Below are positions 17,974 through 27,865 of a stretch of 64,000 nucleotides of DNA, piece by piece; position 1 is the stretch's first letter, and the number at the start of each line of letters is the position of its first letter. The DNA is from Firmicutes bacterium CAG:345 (lineage in GTDB: Bacteria; Bacillota_I; Bacilli_A; RFN20; CAG-288). The notes under the pieces were generated by a model. That model worked only from the letters and a program-made list of their open reading frames with translations, did no database searches and was not told the origin of the DNA. The translations under genes were made by a program, and so were the position numbers. Location of the stretch: NCBI GenBank assembly GCA_000433315.1, contig FR893383.1, positions 75,691 to 139,690 on the forward strand, read 5' to 3'.

Positions 17974-18888
17974 TTATTTTCCTTGTAAATACTTTTTTAC
18001 TCCTAAACTAGCTTTAGCACCATCGCCAGCTGCAACAACAATTTGTTTAAGAATTGAATTTGTGACATCTCCTACTGCAAAAAGTCCTGGAATTTTTGTT
18101 TCTTGTTTATCATCAACTTCAATAAATCCCTTTTCGTCAAAAATATCAGGAAAAGGTAAAAATTGTGTCGATGTGCTATTTCCAACATAAAGAAATAAAC
18201 CAGATACTTTTATTTCTTTTTCTTCATTTGTTTCATTGTTCTTTAAAACTAAAGATTCAAGAGCAAAATTTCCTTTTGCTTCAATAATTTTATAATTCTC
18301 TAAAAGAACTAAATTAGAATGCTTTTTCATCAAAGCAGTTTCACTTTCATCCGCATCTAACTTAGAATCAGCTATAAAATATACTTTAGGAGAAATATCT
18401 AAAAGGTAATTAGCTTCAATAACAGCAGTATTTTTATGTCCATAAACAGCTATATCTCTTCTTCGATACAAAGCACCATCGCAAATAGCACAACGGGATA
18501 TCCCTCTTTTTTCAAATGAATCTTCTCCAGGTATTTTGAATTCTTTTTCCCGAATTCCCGTACATACAATTACACTTTTTGCATTATAAAAACCTTCATC
18601 TGTTTGAATAACAAATAAATCATCATTTTTTTGAATAATTTGTACAGAAGAATTTACTACAGGTATCTCATTTTGTTGAACTTGCTCAATAAAATGTTTG
18701 GCAAGATTCTCGCCGCTACCAAAAATTCCTGGATAATTATCAACTTCATTTAATTTAGAGACTTTACTAGCAATACTATTTTTTTCGAAACAAATAATAT
18801 CAATATTAAATCTTTTTAAATAAATTGCAGCAGTTATTCCACCAGGTCCCATGCCTATAATTGCACAATCATAATCTTTTTTAATCAT
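17974..18888 (-). CDS. thioredoxin reductase-like flavoprotein with altered NAD(P)H site
   Basis: A 304-residue TrxB-type protein. The FAD motif IIGMGPGGITAAIYLKRF, the redox pair CAICD (Cys133/Cys136) and the C-terminal GLFAVGDVTN are intact. The second dinucleotide fold reads VYGHKNTAVIEANYLL where NADPH-dependent TrxB has GGGDSAVEEA. The HRRxxxR motif that binds the NADPH phosphate is replaced by FIADSKLDAD. Relatives lacking these motifs include ferredoxin-dependent flavin thioredoxin reductases, so the electron donor may be reduced ferredoxin. It sits in the hprK-lgt-HAD-trxB-whiA operon and overlaps the HAD gene by 8 nt. Confidence 0.88.
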   Translation of the reverse strand: MIKKDYDCAIIGMGPGGITAAIYLKRFNIDIICFEKNSIASKVSKLNEVDNYPGIFGSGENLAKHFIEQVQQNEIPVVNSSVQIIQKNDDLFVIQTDEGFYNAKSVIVCTGIREKEFKIPGEDSFEKRGISRCAICDGALYRRRDIAVYGHKNTAVIEANYLLDISPKVYFIADSKLDADESETALMKKHSNLVLLENYKIIEAKGNFALESLVLKNNETNEEKEIKVSGLFLYVGNSTSTQFLPFPDIFDEKGFIEVDDKQETKIPGLFAVGDVTNSILKQIVVAAGDGAKASLGVKKYLQGK

Positions 18889-19519
18889 TTAATAAAGCTC
18901 CTATTTCTTTAAATTGTTTAAATTCAAAATCAGGGCATGTATCATTTGGAAGTTTGCGCATTCCATAAGTTACTAATCCTACATCTATATTAGCAACAAG
19001 TCCGCATAAATAATCTGTATACGCATCACCAATATAAATGACTTCATCATTATCATTTTGAAAAAAGTCTAAAATTTTAAGCAAAGACTCAGGATAAGGT
19101 TTAGGTTTACTTACATCATCAACAGATATAATAAGTTCAAAATATTTAAGTAAATCAAAATATTTTAAACATGCAATTGCTGCATCTTTGCGACGAGAAG
19201 TACAAATAGCTAAATGATATCGTTTTTTCAACTCATCCAAAACAGAAATCTCATCAGGGTATAGCGTAGTATATTTTTTTAAATTTTCTTTAGAAAATCT
19301 TTCATATTCATCAAATAATATTTTTTTATCAACATTAGGAAAATATTTTTCAAAGGTATCTTCTAAAGTTGGACCAGAAAAAGATAATAACTCTTTTAAG
19401 CTAGGCATATATTCTTTTCTATATTTTTGAAACAAATTTAAAAAAGCCAAGCATATATATAAATCTGTATTTAAAAGGGTTCCATCAATATCAAAAACAA
19501 TAGTTTTATATTTACTCAT
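18881..19519 (-). CDS. HAD-family phosphatase (PpaX/phosphoglycolate phosphatase type)
   Basis: A 212-residue HAD hydrolase with FDIDGTLLNTD (nucleophile and acid Asp), ICTSRRKDA, SKPKPYPES and YIGDAYTDYLCG. In Bacillus the gene between lgt and downstream genes of the hprK operon is ppaX, a pyrophosphatase acting on pyrophosphate made by HprK dephosphorylation of HPr. The same position supports that role, but the substrate is not fixed by sequence. It overlaps lgt by 4 nt. Confidence 0.82.
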   Translation of the reverse strand: MSKYKTIVFDIDGTLLNTDLYICLAFLNLFQKYRKEYMPSLKELLSFSGPTLEDTFEKYFPNVDKKILFDEYERFSKENLKKYTTLYPDEISVLDELKKRYHLAICTSRRKDAAIACLKYFDLLKYFELIISVDDVSKPKPYPESLLKILDFFQNDNDEVIYIGDAYTDYLCGLVANIDVGLVTYGMRKLPNDTCPDFEFKQFKEIGALLND

Positions 19520-20382
19520 TTAGATATCCTATCCTCAGCCTTTTTTGCTTTTAAAATTTTTGGCAAAAATCTATTTAAGACGAATAAAGCTAATCCTATA
19601 GCGATAAAGCAATATGCCATAATTGAAGAAGCATAGACATTTTCATTTCCCATAATAAAATTAGAATTTCTCATCGGTTCAAGAATCGAACGAACAATTC
19701 CATACCAAGTAAAATATAAACAGAAGCCATCACCCCCATGATAAACATTTTTTTGTTTCATCAAAGAAATAATAAAGTGCATGATAATTAAATATCCACA
19801 AATGTTTATAATACTTTCGACTAAAAATAGAGGAACGTTTATTAAAGATGGATTACTTGTTGTAACTTGCATTTGATTTAAAACAAAATTTGGAAGGAAA
19901 TTCCAAGCATTTCTTGAAACTTCAAATCCATAGACCTCAAAATTAAAAAAGTTACCCCATCTGCCTATTGCCTGTCCAATTAAAATTCCCGGAACAGCAT
20001 AATCGATAGAACGTAAAACATCAGCACCTTTTCTAAGATATTTTACTGTCAATGCTCCGGCTAAAATTCCACCTATCGCGCCACCTTGAATAGCTAAACC
20101 ACCATCCCAGATTCGAAAAATTTCTAAAAAATCATTAGCGAAACCACCAGAATTCCATTCAGCAATTACATACCAAATTCTAGCTCCTATTATTCCAGAT
20201 GGAAAAGCAATAAAAAAAACTGTCGAAAAGAAATCCCAACTATATCCTTCTTTTCTTGCTTCAAAAGCTGCTAAATATAAAGCTAATAAAGCACCGCATA
20301 AAATTATAATTGCATAAAAAGTAATATGTATTCCAAAAATATTAATACCTGTAGGTAATTTATCTAAAAAATTAAAATTCAT
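19516..20382 (-). CDS. lgt: prolipoprotein diacylglyceryl transferase
   Basis: Transfers diacylglycerol from phosphatidylglycerol to the lipobox cysteine, the first step of lipoprotein maturation. It has 288 residues with seven membrane segments and the signature GRWGNFFNFEVYG. It follows hprK with a 1-nt gap, the standard order in Bacilli. At least seven likely lipoprotein substrates are encoded in this window. Confidence 0.96.
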   Translation of the reverse strand: MNFNFLDKLPTGINIFGIHITFYAIIILCGALLALYLAAFEARKEGYSWDFFSTVFFIAFPSGIIGARIWYVIAEWNSGGFANDFLEIFRIWDGGLAIQGGAIGGILAGALTVKYLRKGADVLRSIDYAVPGILIGQAIGRWGNFFNFEVYGFEVSRNAWNFLPNFVLNQMQVTTSNPSLINVPLFLVESIINICGYLIIMHFIISLMKQKNVYHGGDGFCLYFTWYGIVRSILEPMRNSNFIMGNENVYASSIMAYCFIAIGLALFVLNRFLPKILKAKKAEDRISK

Positions 20383-20383
20383 C

Positions 20384-21313
20384 TTATTTTTCCTTATTCT
20401 TTCTACTTTCTTGTACTTCTTGCAATCTTTTTTCTAATTCAAACGCTGAATCAAATCCTGTTTGTTTCAACTTGAAATTAGTAACTGCAACCTCTATAAT
20501 GCTTGCTATATTTCTAGCAGCCGATACTGGAAGAGTAATTTTAGGAATATTGATTCCTAGAATATTCAAATATTCTGTCTTCATTCCTAATCGATCGATA
20601 ACCATATCTTTTTCATAAGGTTTTAAAACAATGGCAAAGTCAATATTGTCTTTTTCCATGATTGAATTTATTCCAAAAATTCTGGCAACATCAACAATTC
20701 CAATACCGCGAACTTCCATCAATCCATAAATAGATTCCGGAGCTCTCCCAATTAATTTATCACGAACATTAGAAATCTTAACCATATCATCAGCAATTAA
20801 TCTATGACCTTTTTTGATGAGCTCCATAGAAATTTCTGATTTACCAATACCAGATTCACCAATCAGTAAAACACCTATACTGAATATATTTAACAAACAT
20901 GCATGTATAGAAGTTTTTTCAGCTAAATTTTCCGAAAGATAAATAACAATATCTGAAAGAAGATCACTGGTTCTCATCTTTGTTCCAAAAACAGGGCAAT
21001 TCATTTCTTGAGCAGCTCTAATTAAAGAAGGAGGACAAGGATAACCTTGGCAGATAATAATACCAGGACATTCAGGATTACATAATTTTAAAAAGCGCTG
21101 ATACATTTCTTCTTCATCAGTAGATAAAATTACTGACATTTCTTTATTTCCAATCAAACTTAACCGGTCTTTCCTATGATAAACAAAAGACCCCATAACT
21201 TCCATACCACAGCGATCAACTTCTGTATTGATTATCAGTCTTTTTAAAGAAGATGGATCAGTTACATAATGAATCAATCCAAACTCATTAGCTAAATCTA
21301 GAATAGTCAGCAT
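20384..21313 (-). CDS. hprK: HPr kinase/phosphorylase
   Basis: Phosphorylates and dephosphorylates HPr and Crh on the regulatory serine in response to ATP and fructose-bisphosphate. The 309 residues contain Walker A GESGIGKSEISMELI, IADDMVKI, and the family signature MEVRGIGIVDVARIFG. It heads the five-gene minus-strand operon. Its presence fits the Crh-like protein at 4220-4483, which keeps the Ser target. Confidence 0.96.
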   Translation of the reverse strand: MLTILDLANEFGLIHYVTDPSSLKRLIINTEVDRCGMEVMGSFVYHRKDRLSLIGNKEMSVILSTDEEEMYQRFLKLCNPECPGIIICQGYPCPPSLIRAAQEMNCPVFGTKMRTSDLLSDIVIYLSENLAEKTSIHACLLNIFSIGVLLIGESGIGKSEISMELIKKGHRLIADDMVKISNVRDKLIGRAPESIYGLMEVRGIGIVDVARIFGINSIMEKDNIDFAIVLKPYEKDMVIDRLGMKTEYLNILGINIPKITLPVSAARNIASIIEVAVTNFKLKQTGFDSAFELEKRLQEVQESRKNKEK

Positions 21314-21425
21314 ATTATCCTCTTTCTGTTTCTCAAGAAACTTATTTATAATTATATACTAAAATCATATTGTTATCTATATAGATATCATGTGCAAAAT
21401 TTTATATTAAATTACTTTATTTTTG

Positions 21426-21469
21426 TTGACAAAGAGGAAAAATATGATAGTATGTTAACCATGTTAACA
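21426..21469 (+). promoter_or_regulatory. promoter and operator of the MarR-MacB operon
   Basis: A TTGACA (21426-21431) has TAGTAT (21448-21453) 16 nt downstream. An inverted repeat TGTTAA-CCATG-TTAACA (21453-21469) overlaps the -10 and transcription start, as expected for autorepression by the MarR protein encoded here. Confidence 0.55.
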
Positions 21470-21895
21470 AATAGTTCTATTGCTATGAGAAACAAACTCA
21501 TAAAATTATTAAAAGATATCTCCGAATATAAACCTCAAGAAAAAATGCTTTCTTGCCACCAAGGTTATGAAGCAATTCTTTTAATAATTTCCAATGAAGA
21601 AGGGCTATGTGCTAGTCAAATAAGTAAAAAAATTAATATTTCCCGAGCACGTCTTTCCAAAATAGTCAATCGATTGAAAAAAGATAATTTGATATTATTT
21701 TTTCAAGATGAGAAAAATAATCGAATAAATAGAATATATTTAACAGAAAAAGGAAAGAAAAAATCATCTGAATTGCTGATGAACATAGATAAAGAATTTG
21801 AAGAACTAATCAACTATATGGGAAAAGAAAATATAGAAGATTTTATATCAAAAATTGAAACAATAAATTGCTTTATAAAGGAGAAAAAATGTTAA
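21452..21895 (+). CDS. MarR-family transcriptional regulator
   Basis: A winged-helix regulator of about 147 residues with LCASQISKKINISRARLSKI as the DNA-reading helices and DEKNNRINRIYLTEKGKK as the wing. I placed the start at ATG 21452 because a strong TTGACA promoter lies inside the longer reading frame that begins at GTG 21392; ATG 21461 is the alternative. It overlaps the ABC transporter gene by 7 nt and probably represses it. Confidence 0.82.
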   Translation: MLTMLTNSSIAMRNKLIKLLKDISEYKPQEKMLSCHQGYEAILLIISNEEGLCASQISKKINISRARLSKIVNRLKKDNLILFFQDEKNNRINRIYLTEKGKKKSSELLMNIDKEFEELINYMGKENIEDFISKIETINCFIKEKKC

Positions 21896-24540
21896 TTTTA
21901 AAAAATATAATTAAAGAATATAATGTTGCTGATACTAAAGTTGCTGCTCTAAAAGGAATTAATATTGCTTTCAGAAAAAATGAGTTTGTTTCAATCTTAG
22001 GACCTTCTGGTTGTGGTAAAACAACTACATTAAATATTATCGGAGGTCTTGATAAATACACCAATGGAGATTTAATAATCTCTAATCGCTCCACCAAAGA
22101 ATTTACAGATAGAGATTGGGATATTTATAGAAATCATCGAATCGGTTTTATTTTTCAATCATATAATTTAATTCCTCATCAAACTATTTTAGGCAATGTC
22201 GAACTTGCTTTAACAATATCAGGATTAAGCAAAAAAGAAAGAGTTGAAAAAGCTAAAAAAGCTTTGGATCGAGTCGGTCTTAAAGGACAATATAATAAAA
22301 AACCTAATCAGCTTTCTGGTGGACAATGTCAAAGAGTTGCTATAGCTAGAGCCTTAGTAAATGAACCAGAAATTCTATTAGCTGATGAACCAACAGGTGC
22401 TTTAGATACCGTAACTTCTATTCAAATAATGGATCTCATACAAGAAATATCAAAAGAAAAATTAGTAATTATGGTAACACATAATCCTGATTTAGCTAAC
22501 AAATATTCAACAAGAATAATCCAACTTCTCGATGGAAAAGTTATCGAAGATAGCAATCCATATTCTGAAGAAGAAGAGAAAAAAGAATATCAAAATCAAA
22601 CAATAAAAGAAGAAGATATAAAAAAAGAAAAAGCTAAAATGTCTTTATGGACAGCTTTTAAATTATCAGCTCAAAATCTTTTTTCAAAAAGAAAAAGAAC
22701 AGCCATGGTATCTATAGCTGGTTCAATTGGTATTATAGGTGTTTCCCTAGTTTTATCTATTTCTGGAGGTGTTAAAAGTTATATATCATCTATGCAAAAT
22801 GATATGCTTTCGGGAAATCCTATTCAAATTGCTGAAACAAGCTATGATTTATCAACTCTAGTATCAGCTTCTAATCAAAAACAAATAATCGATAAATTAG
22901 AAGTCGTAGACGGAAAAGTAAATGTCAATTCATTAATCGACTATCTAATGGAAATGGCTAAACTTCAAGATAACTTTTTAATCTCTAATCAAATAAATGA
23001 AAACTATATTCAATTTATAAAAGATATGCCAGAAGAATATTATGCCGCCTTATCATTTGACTATGGATTAGATCTTTCAAACAATATTTATACAACTTTT
23101 ACATCAGAAGATGGAAGTGTTGAACATTTATCATTAAGTGCAATTTTAGAAACTTATGTTGCTCTTTTAGGAAATACCAGTTTTTCTAGTTTATCTTCAA
23201 GCGTCAGCGCCTATGCCCCTTCATTTGAACAAGCACCAGCCGATGACGAATATATTATGTCCCAATACGATATTCTCGAAGGTAACCTCGCTACAAATAA
23301 AGATGAAGTTATGCTAGTAGTTTCCAAAGATACTGAACTTGCCGATTTGCTTTTAGGGGGACTTGGATACTATACACAAAATGAATTTTTGAATATAGCC
23401 TACAAAGCAATTGAAGACCCTCACTACGATTCTTCACTAAATAAAAGACAATTTACATATTCAGAACTTTTAAATAAAGAATTTAAACTTTATCCAAATG
23501 ATACTATTTTTACAAAAAATAATAACTCATCTACTCAAAAAGTAAATCCATTTTATTACTCTCCTTATTCCGATGGTTTTTCTTCTTATGAAGGATTAAA
23601 TTTAAAAGTAACAGGAATATTAAGACCAAAAGACAATATATCCTATGGATGTTTGACTTCTGGAATCTACTATAATAGTAAACTTACAGATTATGTTAGA
23701 GAAAACGCTATTAAATCCGAAATCTGTAATTATCTCATTCAAAATAACAGCGAAGAATTTATTTCTACCAATACATCTGGTGTAGATTATGGCATCAAAT
23801 ATAATCTTCACTACACTTTATACGGAAAAGAAAAAACACATACCGCTTTTGTTGGATCGAGCAATTTATTATCAAGCATGATGAATCCATCATCAAACAT
23901 TATTATGAAAACCCTAAGCTTACGCGACTTAGGTGGGAAAAATATTCCTTTTTCCATTTCCATATATCCGATAGATTTCAAATTAAAAGATAATGTTACA
24001 AATTACTTAAATAATTGGAATAAAGAGGGAGATATCACATTATCAACTGGTATAACATTAACAAAAAATGATAGAACAGATATCACATATACAGATACAA
24101 TAGGAATAATAATTGATTTAATAAATAACATGATTAACATAATATCTTACGCCTTAATATCCTTCACCGCTTTAGCTTTAGTAGTCTCAACTGTTATGAT
24201 TGGTATTATAACCTATGTTTCGGTAGTAGAAAGAATTAAAGAGATTGGTGTTATCAGATCTTTAGGTGGACGAAAAAAAGATATTTCAGCCTTATTTGTT
24301 GCAGAAACAGCAATAATTGGATTTACTTCAGGTGCCTTTGGTGTTGCTTTAACATATTTAATTTCACTAATTTTAAATATCTGTTTAAAACCAACCATCG
24401 GATTTAATATAGCAGCTCTGCCTCCTTTACAAGCACTTTTAATGATTATACTAAGTATAGTCCTTACTTTAATATCAGGAGTTCTCCCAGCAAAAAGCGC
24501 TGCAAGAAAAGATCCTGTCGTAGCTTTAAGAACAGAATAA
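21889..24540 (+). CDS. MacB-type ABC transporter, ATPase fused to FtsX-like permease
   Basis: An 883-residue single-chain transporter. The ATPase (1-235) shows Walker A GPSGCGKTTT, signature LSGGQCQRVA and Walker B ILLADEPTGALD. The first membrane helix is near 270-290, a large external domain follows (about 295-745), and three helices make up the C-terminal FtsX-type permease with ERIKEIGVIRSLGGRKKDIS. This class moves peptides or lipoproteins, or senses antimicrobial agents, by mechanotransmission instead of passage through the membrane. AAGGAG precedes ATG 21889. It is paired with MarR, so a drug or antimicrobial-peptide response is plausible. Confidence 0.9.
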   Translation: MLILKNIIKEYNVADTKVAALKGINIAFRKNEFVSILGPSGCGKTTTLNIIGGLDKYTNGDLIISNRSTKEFTDRDWDIYRNHRIGFIFQSYNLIPHQTILGNVELALTISGLSKKERVEKAKKALDRVGLKGQYNKKPNQLSGGQCQRVAIARALVNEPEILLADEPTGALDTVTSIQIMDLIQEISKEKLVIMVTHNPDLANKYSTRIIQLLDGKVIEDSNPYSEEEEKKEYQNQTIKEEDIKKEKAKMSLWTAFKLSAQNLFSKRKRTAMVSIAGSIGIIGVSLVLSISGGVKSYISSMQNDMLSGNPIQIAETSYDLSTLVSASNQKQIIDKLEVVDGKVNVNSLIDYLMEMAKLQDNFLISNQINENYIQFIKDMPEEYYAALSFDYGLDLSNNIYTTFTSEDGSVEHLSLSAILETYVALLGNTSFSSLSSSVSAYAPSFEQAPADDEYIMSQYDILEGNLATNKDEVMLVVSKDTELADLLLGGLGYYTQNEFLNIAYKAIEDPHYDSSLNKRQFTYSELLNKEFKLYPNDTIFTKNNNSSTQKVNPFYYSPYSDGFSSYEGLNLKVTGILRPKDNISYGCLTSGIYYNSKLTDYVRENAIKSEICNYLIQNNSEEFISTNTSGVDYGIKYNLHYTLYGKEKTHTAFVGSSNLLSSMMNPSSNIIMKTLSLRDLGGKNIPFSISIYPIDFKLKDNVTNYLNNWNKEGDITLSTGITLTKNDRTDITYTDTIGIIIDLINNMINIISYALISFTALALVVSTVMIGIITYVSVVERIKEIGVIRSLGGRKKDISALFVAETAIIGFTSGAFGVALTYLISLILNICLKPTIGFNIAALPPLQALLMIILSIVLTLISGVLPAKSAARKDPVVALRTE

Positions 24541-24564
24541 AAAGCCATTTTAATGGCTTTTTTT
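24541..24564 (+). terminator. terminator of the MacB-type gene
   Basis: AAAGCCATT-TT-AATGGCTTT (24541-24560) plus a T-tract. Confidence 0.85.
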
Positions 24565-24578
24565 AATGAAACAACTTT

Positions 24579-25659
24579 TTATAAATATTTCAAGAACGTC
24601 AACAAAACTATATAATAAATACTATTATAAGTATCACACACAATAATTACAATTATAGATATAACATTGATATTTGCATTTCCACTATTGCTAGTTATAG
24701 ATGAATTACTACTTTTAGAATTTGATAACATCGATAAAGAAATAGAAGAGGAAGAAAAATCATTAGAAGAACTAGAGATATAAGAACTACTTATTGTGGG
24801 ATTTTTCGAACTGCTGATAAAAGAACTTGAAACACTTGAAGAAGATATCAAATAAGAAGATGAAGATGTATAACTATTATTTTTAGGAATTTCTTCTGAA
24901 ATCAGTATTTTATAGCTATTCCTGCACTCTTTATGTCGCCTTCCATTAGATACATAAGTTGTATATTCATCGATAATCCATTCACTATAAACATGATCTT
25001 TTTTAGGAATTATTTTTTGTTCTACTAAAACTATCGAACAATTTTTACAAATTATGCCATCAGTCAATCCTTCTTTCTCACATGTCGACTCATAACCAGA
25101 AATCACAAGTTCTTCATGATTTTTATCTTCAAAAATAGTATCTTCAAAAGAAATTTCGAACATATGTTCGAATCACTGAAATATTTATTGCATTCTGAAC
25201 AATACCAATATTCGATATTTTCTTTTTCAATACAAGTTGAATCTGAAAAATCAAAATGAATTAGGTCATGAATTATATTTAACTCTATTGCAATTGTGTC
25301 TTTATATCCATTTGTCGTTTCCGCTGTAACGAATATTTTTTACTATTTTCATCTTTTGTAATAGTTAAATATCCTGCATCAGATATTTTTGTATCCGAAC
25401 TAGTATTATTGGAAATAGACCATTTTACCTTTTCATTTTCAATATAATTTCCAAATATTTCAGTATTTAATTGATATTCTTCTTCTCTTTTTAATGAAGT
25501 AGGAAAGTCAGTTATCTTAATGGTAAAACTAGTTTCTTTTCCTTGAATTTTATCCTTTATAGAATTATTTTTTTATATTAGAATAAACGCTTATTGTTGA
25601 AAATAGTAACATTGATAATGTAAAAAATAAAAGCTCTTTTTTAATAAATTAAAATTCAT
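24579..25659 (-). pseudogene. shattered Ser-rich surface protein
   Basis: Pieces of one coding sequence occur in different minus-strand frames. They are a signal peptide (KKELLFFTLSMLLFSTIS, about 25580-25645), an Ig-like segment (KVKWSISNNTSSDTKISDAG, about 25400-25440), and VTAETTNGYKDTIAIELN with a YWYCSEC motif (about 25180-25340). Last comes a 194-codon frame (24579-25163) with TCEKEGLTDGIICKNC, a Ser-rich linker and a C-terminal hydrophobic anchor. At least three frameshifts separate them. The parts fit an exported, membrane-anchored protein with a Big_2-like domain. Neighbouring genes are intact, so this looks like real decay, though assembly error is possible. Confidence 0.7.
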
Positions 25660-25702
25660 AAAACATGTATAGCGCAATTTATTATTTCAATCAAAATTAT
25701 AA

Positions 25703-25732
25703 AACAACTTATAAATAGCGATAAAAGTTGTT
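25703..25732 (+). promoter_or_regulatory. inverted repeat upstream of the TetR gene (operator candidate)
   Basis: AACAACTT (25703-25710) and AAGTTGTT (25725-25732), 14 nt apart, about 55 nt before the start. The same half-sites with the same 14-nt spacing recur at 28449-28482. Confidence 0.5.
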
Positions 25733-25786
25733 AATAGTCTCTTTTTATTTATCAATAAAAAATATAAAATTAATTAGGAGATATTT

Positions 25787-26347
25787 ATGGATAGAAGAGA
25801 AGAAAAAACAATAGAAACAATATATCAAGCATTTACAAATTTAATAAATACTAAAGACTTTGATGACATCACAATACAAAATATATTATATGAAGCAAAA
25901 ATTGGACGTTCTACTTTTTATTGTCATTTTAAAACTAAAAATGATTTATTATTAAAAATAAGTCAAGATATCTTCGAACATGTATTTTCTCATTCGCTTC
26001 AAGAAGAAAAAAGTCATGATTTTTCCAAAGAGAATATTTTTGATTATAAACATTATTTAACGCATATTTTCTACCATATAAAAGACAAAAAAGAACTCAT
26101 TGCAGGAATATTATCTTCAAAAGGAAACTCTTTATTTATCAATGAATTTCGCAACAATTTAAAAGTTTTAGCCAATTCATATTTCAACAATTATCCTTAT
26201 CCTACAAATAGTTTTATTCCTTTAGAATTAAAAAAGAATATTGCCATCGATAATTTCATTGTCATTTTGAAATTCTGGGTAGATAATCATTTCGAAGAAA
26301 CAACTGAAGTATTAACAGAATACTTCACAAATTTATTTATAAAATAA
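25787..26347 (+). CDS. TetR/AcrR-family transcriptional regulator
   Basis: A 186-residue regulator. The N-terminal helix-turn-helix (residues 8-52) reads FDDITIQNILYEAKIGRSTF followed by YCHFKTKNDLL, the typical TetR DNA-binding signature. The C-terminal ligand domain is not diagnostic. TAGGAG lies before the ATG. It is followed by a C69 dipeptidase on the same strand with its own apparent leader. An inverted repeat upstream is a candidate autoregulatory site. Confidence 0.88.
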   Translation: MDRREEKTIETIYQAFTNLINTKDFDDITIQNILYEAKIGRSTFYCHFKTKNDLLLKISQDIFEHVFSHSLQEEKSHDFSKENIFDYKHYLTHIFYHIKDKKELIAGILSSKGNSLFINEFRNNLKVLANSYFNNYPYPTNSFIPLELKKNIAIDNFIVILKFWVDNHFEETTEVLTEYFTNLFIK

Positions 26348-26416
26348 ATTTATCATTTTCTTTTTATAGGAAAAATTAATTTGCTAAAATATAAAAAAAG
26401 ATTGGAGAACAAATAA

Positions 26417-27865
26417 ATGGCATGTACAACAATTTTAGTTGGAAAAAAAGCAACTAATGATGGATCAACAATGATTGCAAGAAACGATGATGGACATTTT
26501 GATTGTAAAAAAATTATCGTTGTTAATCCAAAAGATCAGCCCAAAAAATATAAAAGCAAAATTAGTCATCTAGAAATAGAACTTCCTGACAATCCCTTAC
26601 AATATACTGCTTGTCCTAGTGTTGATGATAAAATGGGAATTTGGGCTGCTACTGGTATCAATTCTAAAAACGTAGGAATGACAGCAACAGAAACTATAAC
26701 TTCAAACCCTAGAGTTTTAGGAGCAGATCCATATGTTAATTATATTGAAAAAACTAAAACTCCTGGAGGTATAGGTGAGGAAGATTTAGTCGTCTTAGTT
26801 TTACCTTATATAAATTCAGCTAGAGAAGGTGTATTACGACTTGGTTCTCTTTTAGAAAAATATGGAACATATGAACCAAATGGAATCGCCTTTAATGATG
26901 AAAATGAAATTTGGTGGTTAGAAACAATAGGTGGTCATCATTGGATTGCTAGAAGAGTAAAAGATGATGAGTATGTCGTTATGCCAAATCAATTTGGTCT
27001 CGACAGATTCGACTTCGAAGATGCTTTTGGTGCACAAAAAGAAAATTTATGCTCCAAAGATTTAAAGCAATTCATCGAAGAGAACAATTTGAATTTAGAA
27101 AAAAATAAACCTTTTTCCCCGAGAGTGGCATTTGGAAGCCATTCAGATTCAGATCATGTCTACAATACGCCTAGAGCTTGGTTCATGGGAAAATATTTCA
27201 ACCCTAAAACATTTAAATGGGAAGGAGAAAATGCTGATTATACCCCATTAAGCGATGACATTCCTTGGAGTTTCGTTCCAGAGAAAAAAATAACAATTGA
27301 AGATGTTAAATATATATTATCTTCATATTATCAAGGAACAGAATATAATCCATATTCAAAAAGTTCTAGTTCCAAAAAAGGAATTTATCGTCCAATAGGA
27401 ATAAGTAGAACTGGAGTTATGGCGATATGTCAAATAAGAAATAATGTTCCAGAAGAAATTAAAGGTATAGAATGGATTTGTTTCGGATCAAATTCATTTA
27501 ATACAATTATTCCACTTTATACCAATGTTAATAAACTTCCAGATTACGTAAGCAAAGTTACATTAGAAGTATCAACCAATAATTTCTACTGGTCCAGCCG
27601 TTTAATTGGTGCCTTAGCAGATGCAAATTATGGTACAAGCATTATATTCATTGAAAGATATCAAAATGCTGTAATGAGTAGAAGCCATCAAATATTAAAA
27701 GAATTTGATAAAAAATACATTGATACAAAAAATATTAATGTCTTATCTGAAGCTAATAACCAAATAGCTAAAATGGCCAAAGAAGAAACCAGCAAAACAT
27801 TAAATAATGTCCTTTATGATGCCAGTCTCCATATGAAAAATGGATACTCAAGATCAGACAACTAA
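26417..27865 (+). CDS. C69-family dipeptidase
   Basis: An N-terminal-nucleophile peptidase of 482 residues. It begins MACTTILVGKKATNDGSTMI; the Cys becomes the catalytic N-terminus after processing, as in PepD of lactic acid bacteria. ARNDDGHFD and GGHHWIARRV also fit. Probably a cytoplasmic dipeptidase in peptide use. The 3' end overlaps the convergent phosphatase gene by 12 nt. Confidence 0.93.
   Translation: MACTTILVGKKATNDGSTMIARNDDGHFDCKKIIVVNPKDQPKKYKSKISHLEIELPDNPLQYTACPSVDDKMGIWAATGINSKNVGMTATETITSNPRVLGADPYVNYIEKTKTPGGIGEEDLVVLVLPYINSAREGVLRLGSLLEKYGTYEPNGIAFNDENEIWWLETIGGHHWIARRVKDDEYVVMPNQFGLDRFDFEDAFGAQKENLCSKDLKQFIEENNLNLEKNKPFSPRVAFGSHSDSDHVYNTPRAWFMGKYFNPKTFKWEGENADYTPLSDDIPWSFVPEKKITIEDVKYILSSYYQGTEYNPYSKSSSSKKGIYRPIGISRTGVMAICQIRNNVPEEIKGIEWICFGSNSFNTIIPLYTNVNKLPDYVSKVTLEVSTNNFYWSSRLIGALADANYGTSIIFIERYQNAVMSRSHQILKEFDKKYIDTKNINVLSEANNQIAKMAKEETSKTLNNVLYDASLHMKNGYSRSDN

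Noticed and set aside
24213..24548. 111-codon minus-strand frame
   Set aside because: Antisense shadow of the MacB permease C-terminus.
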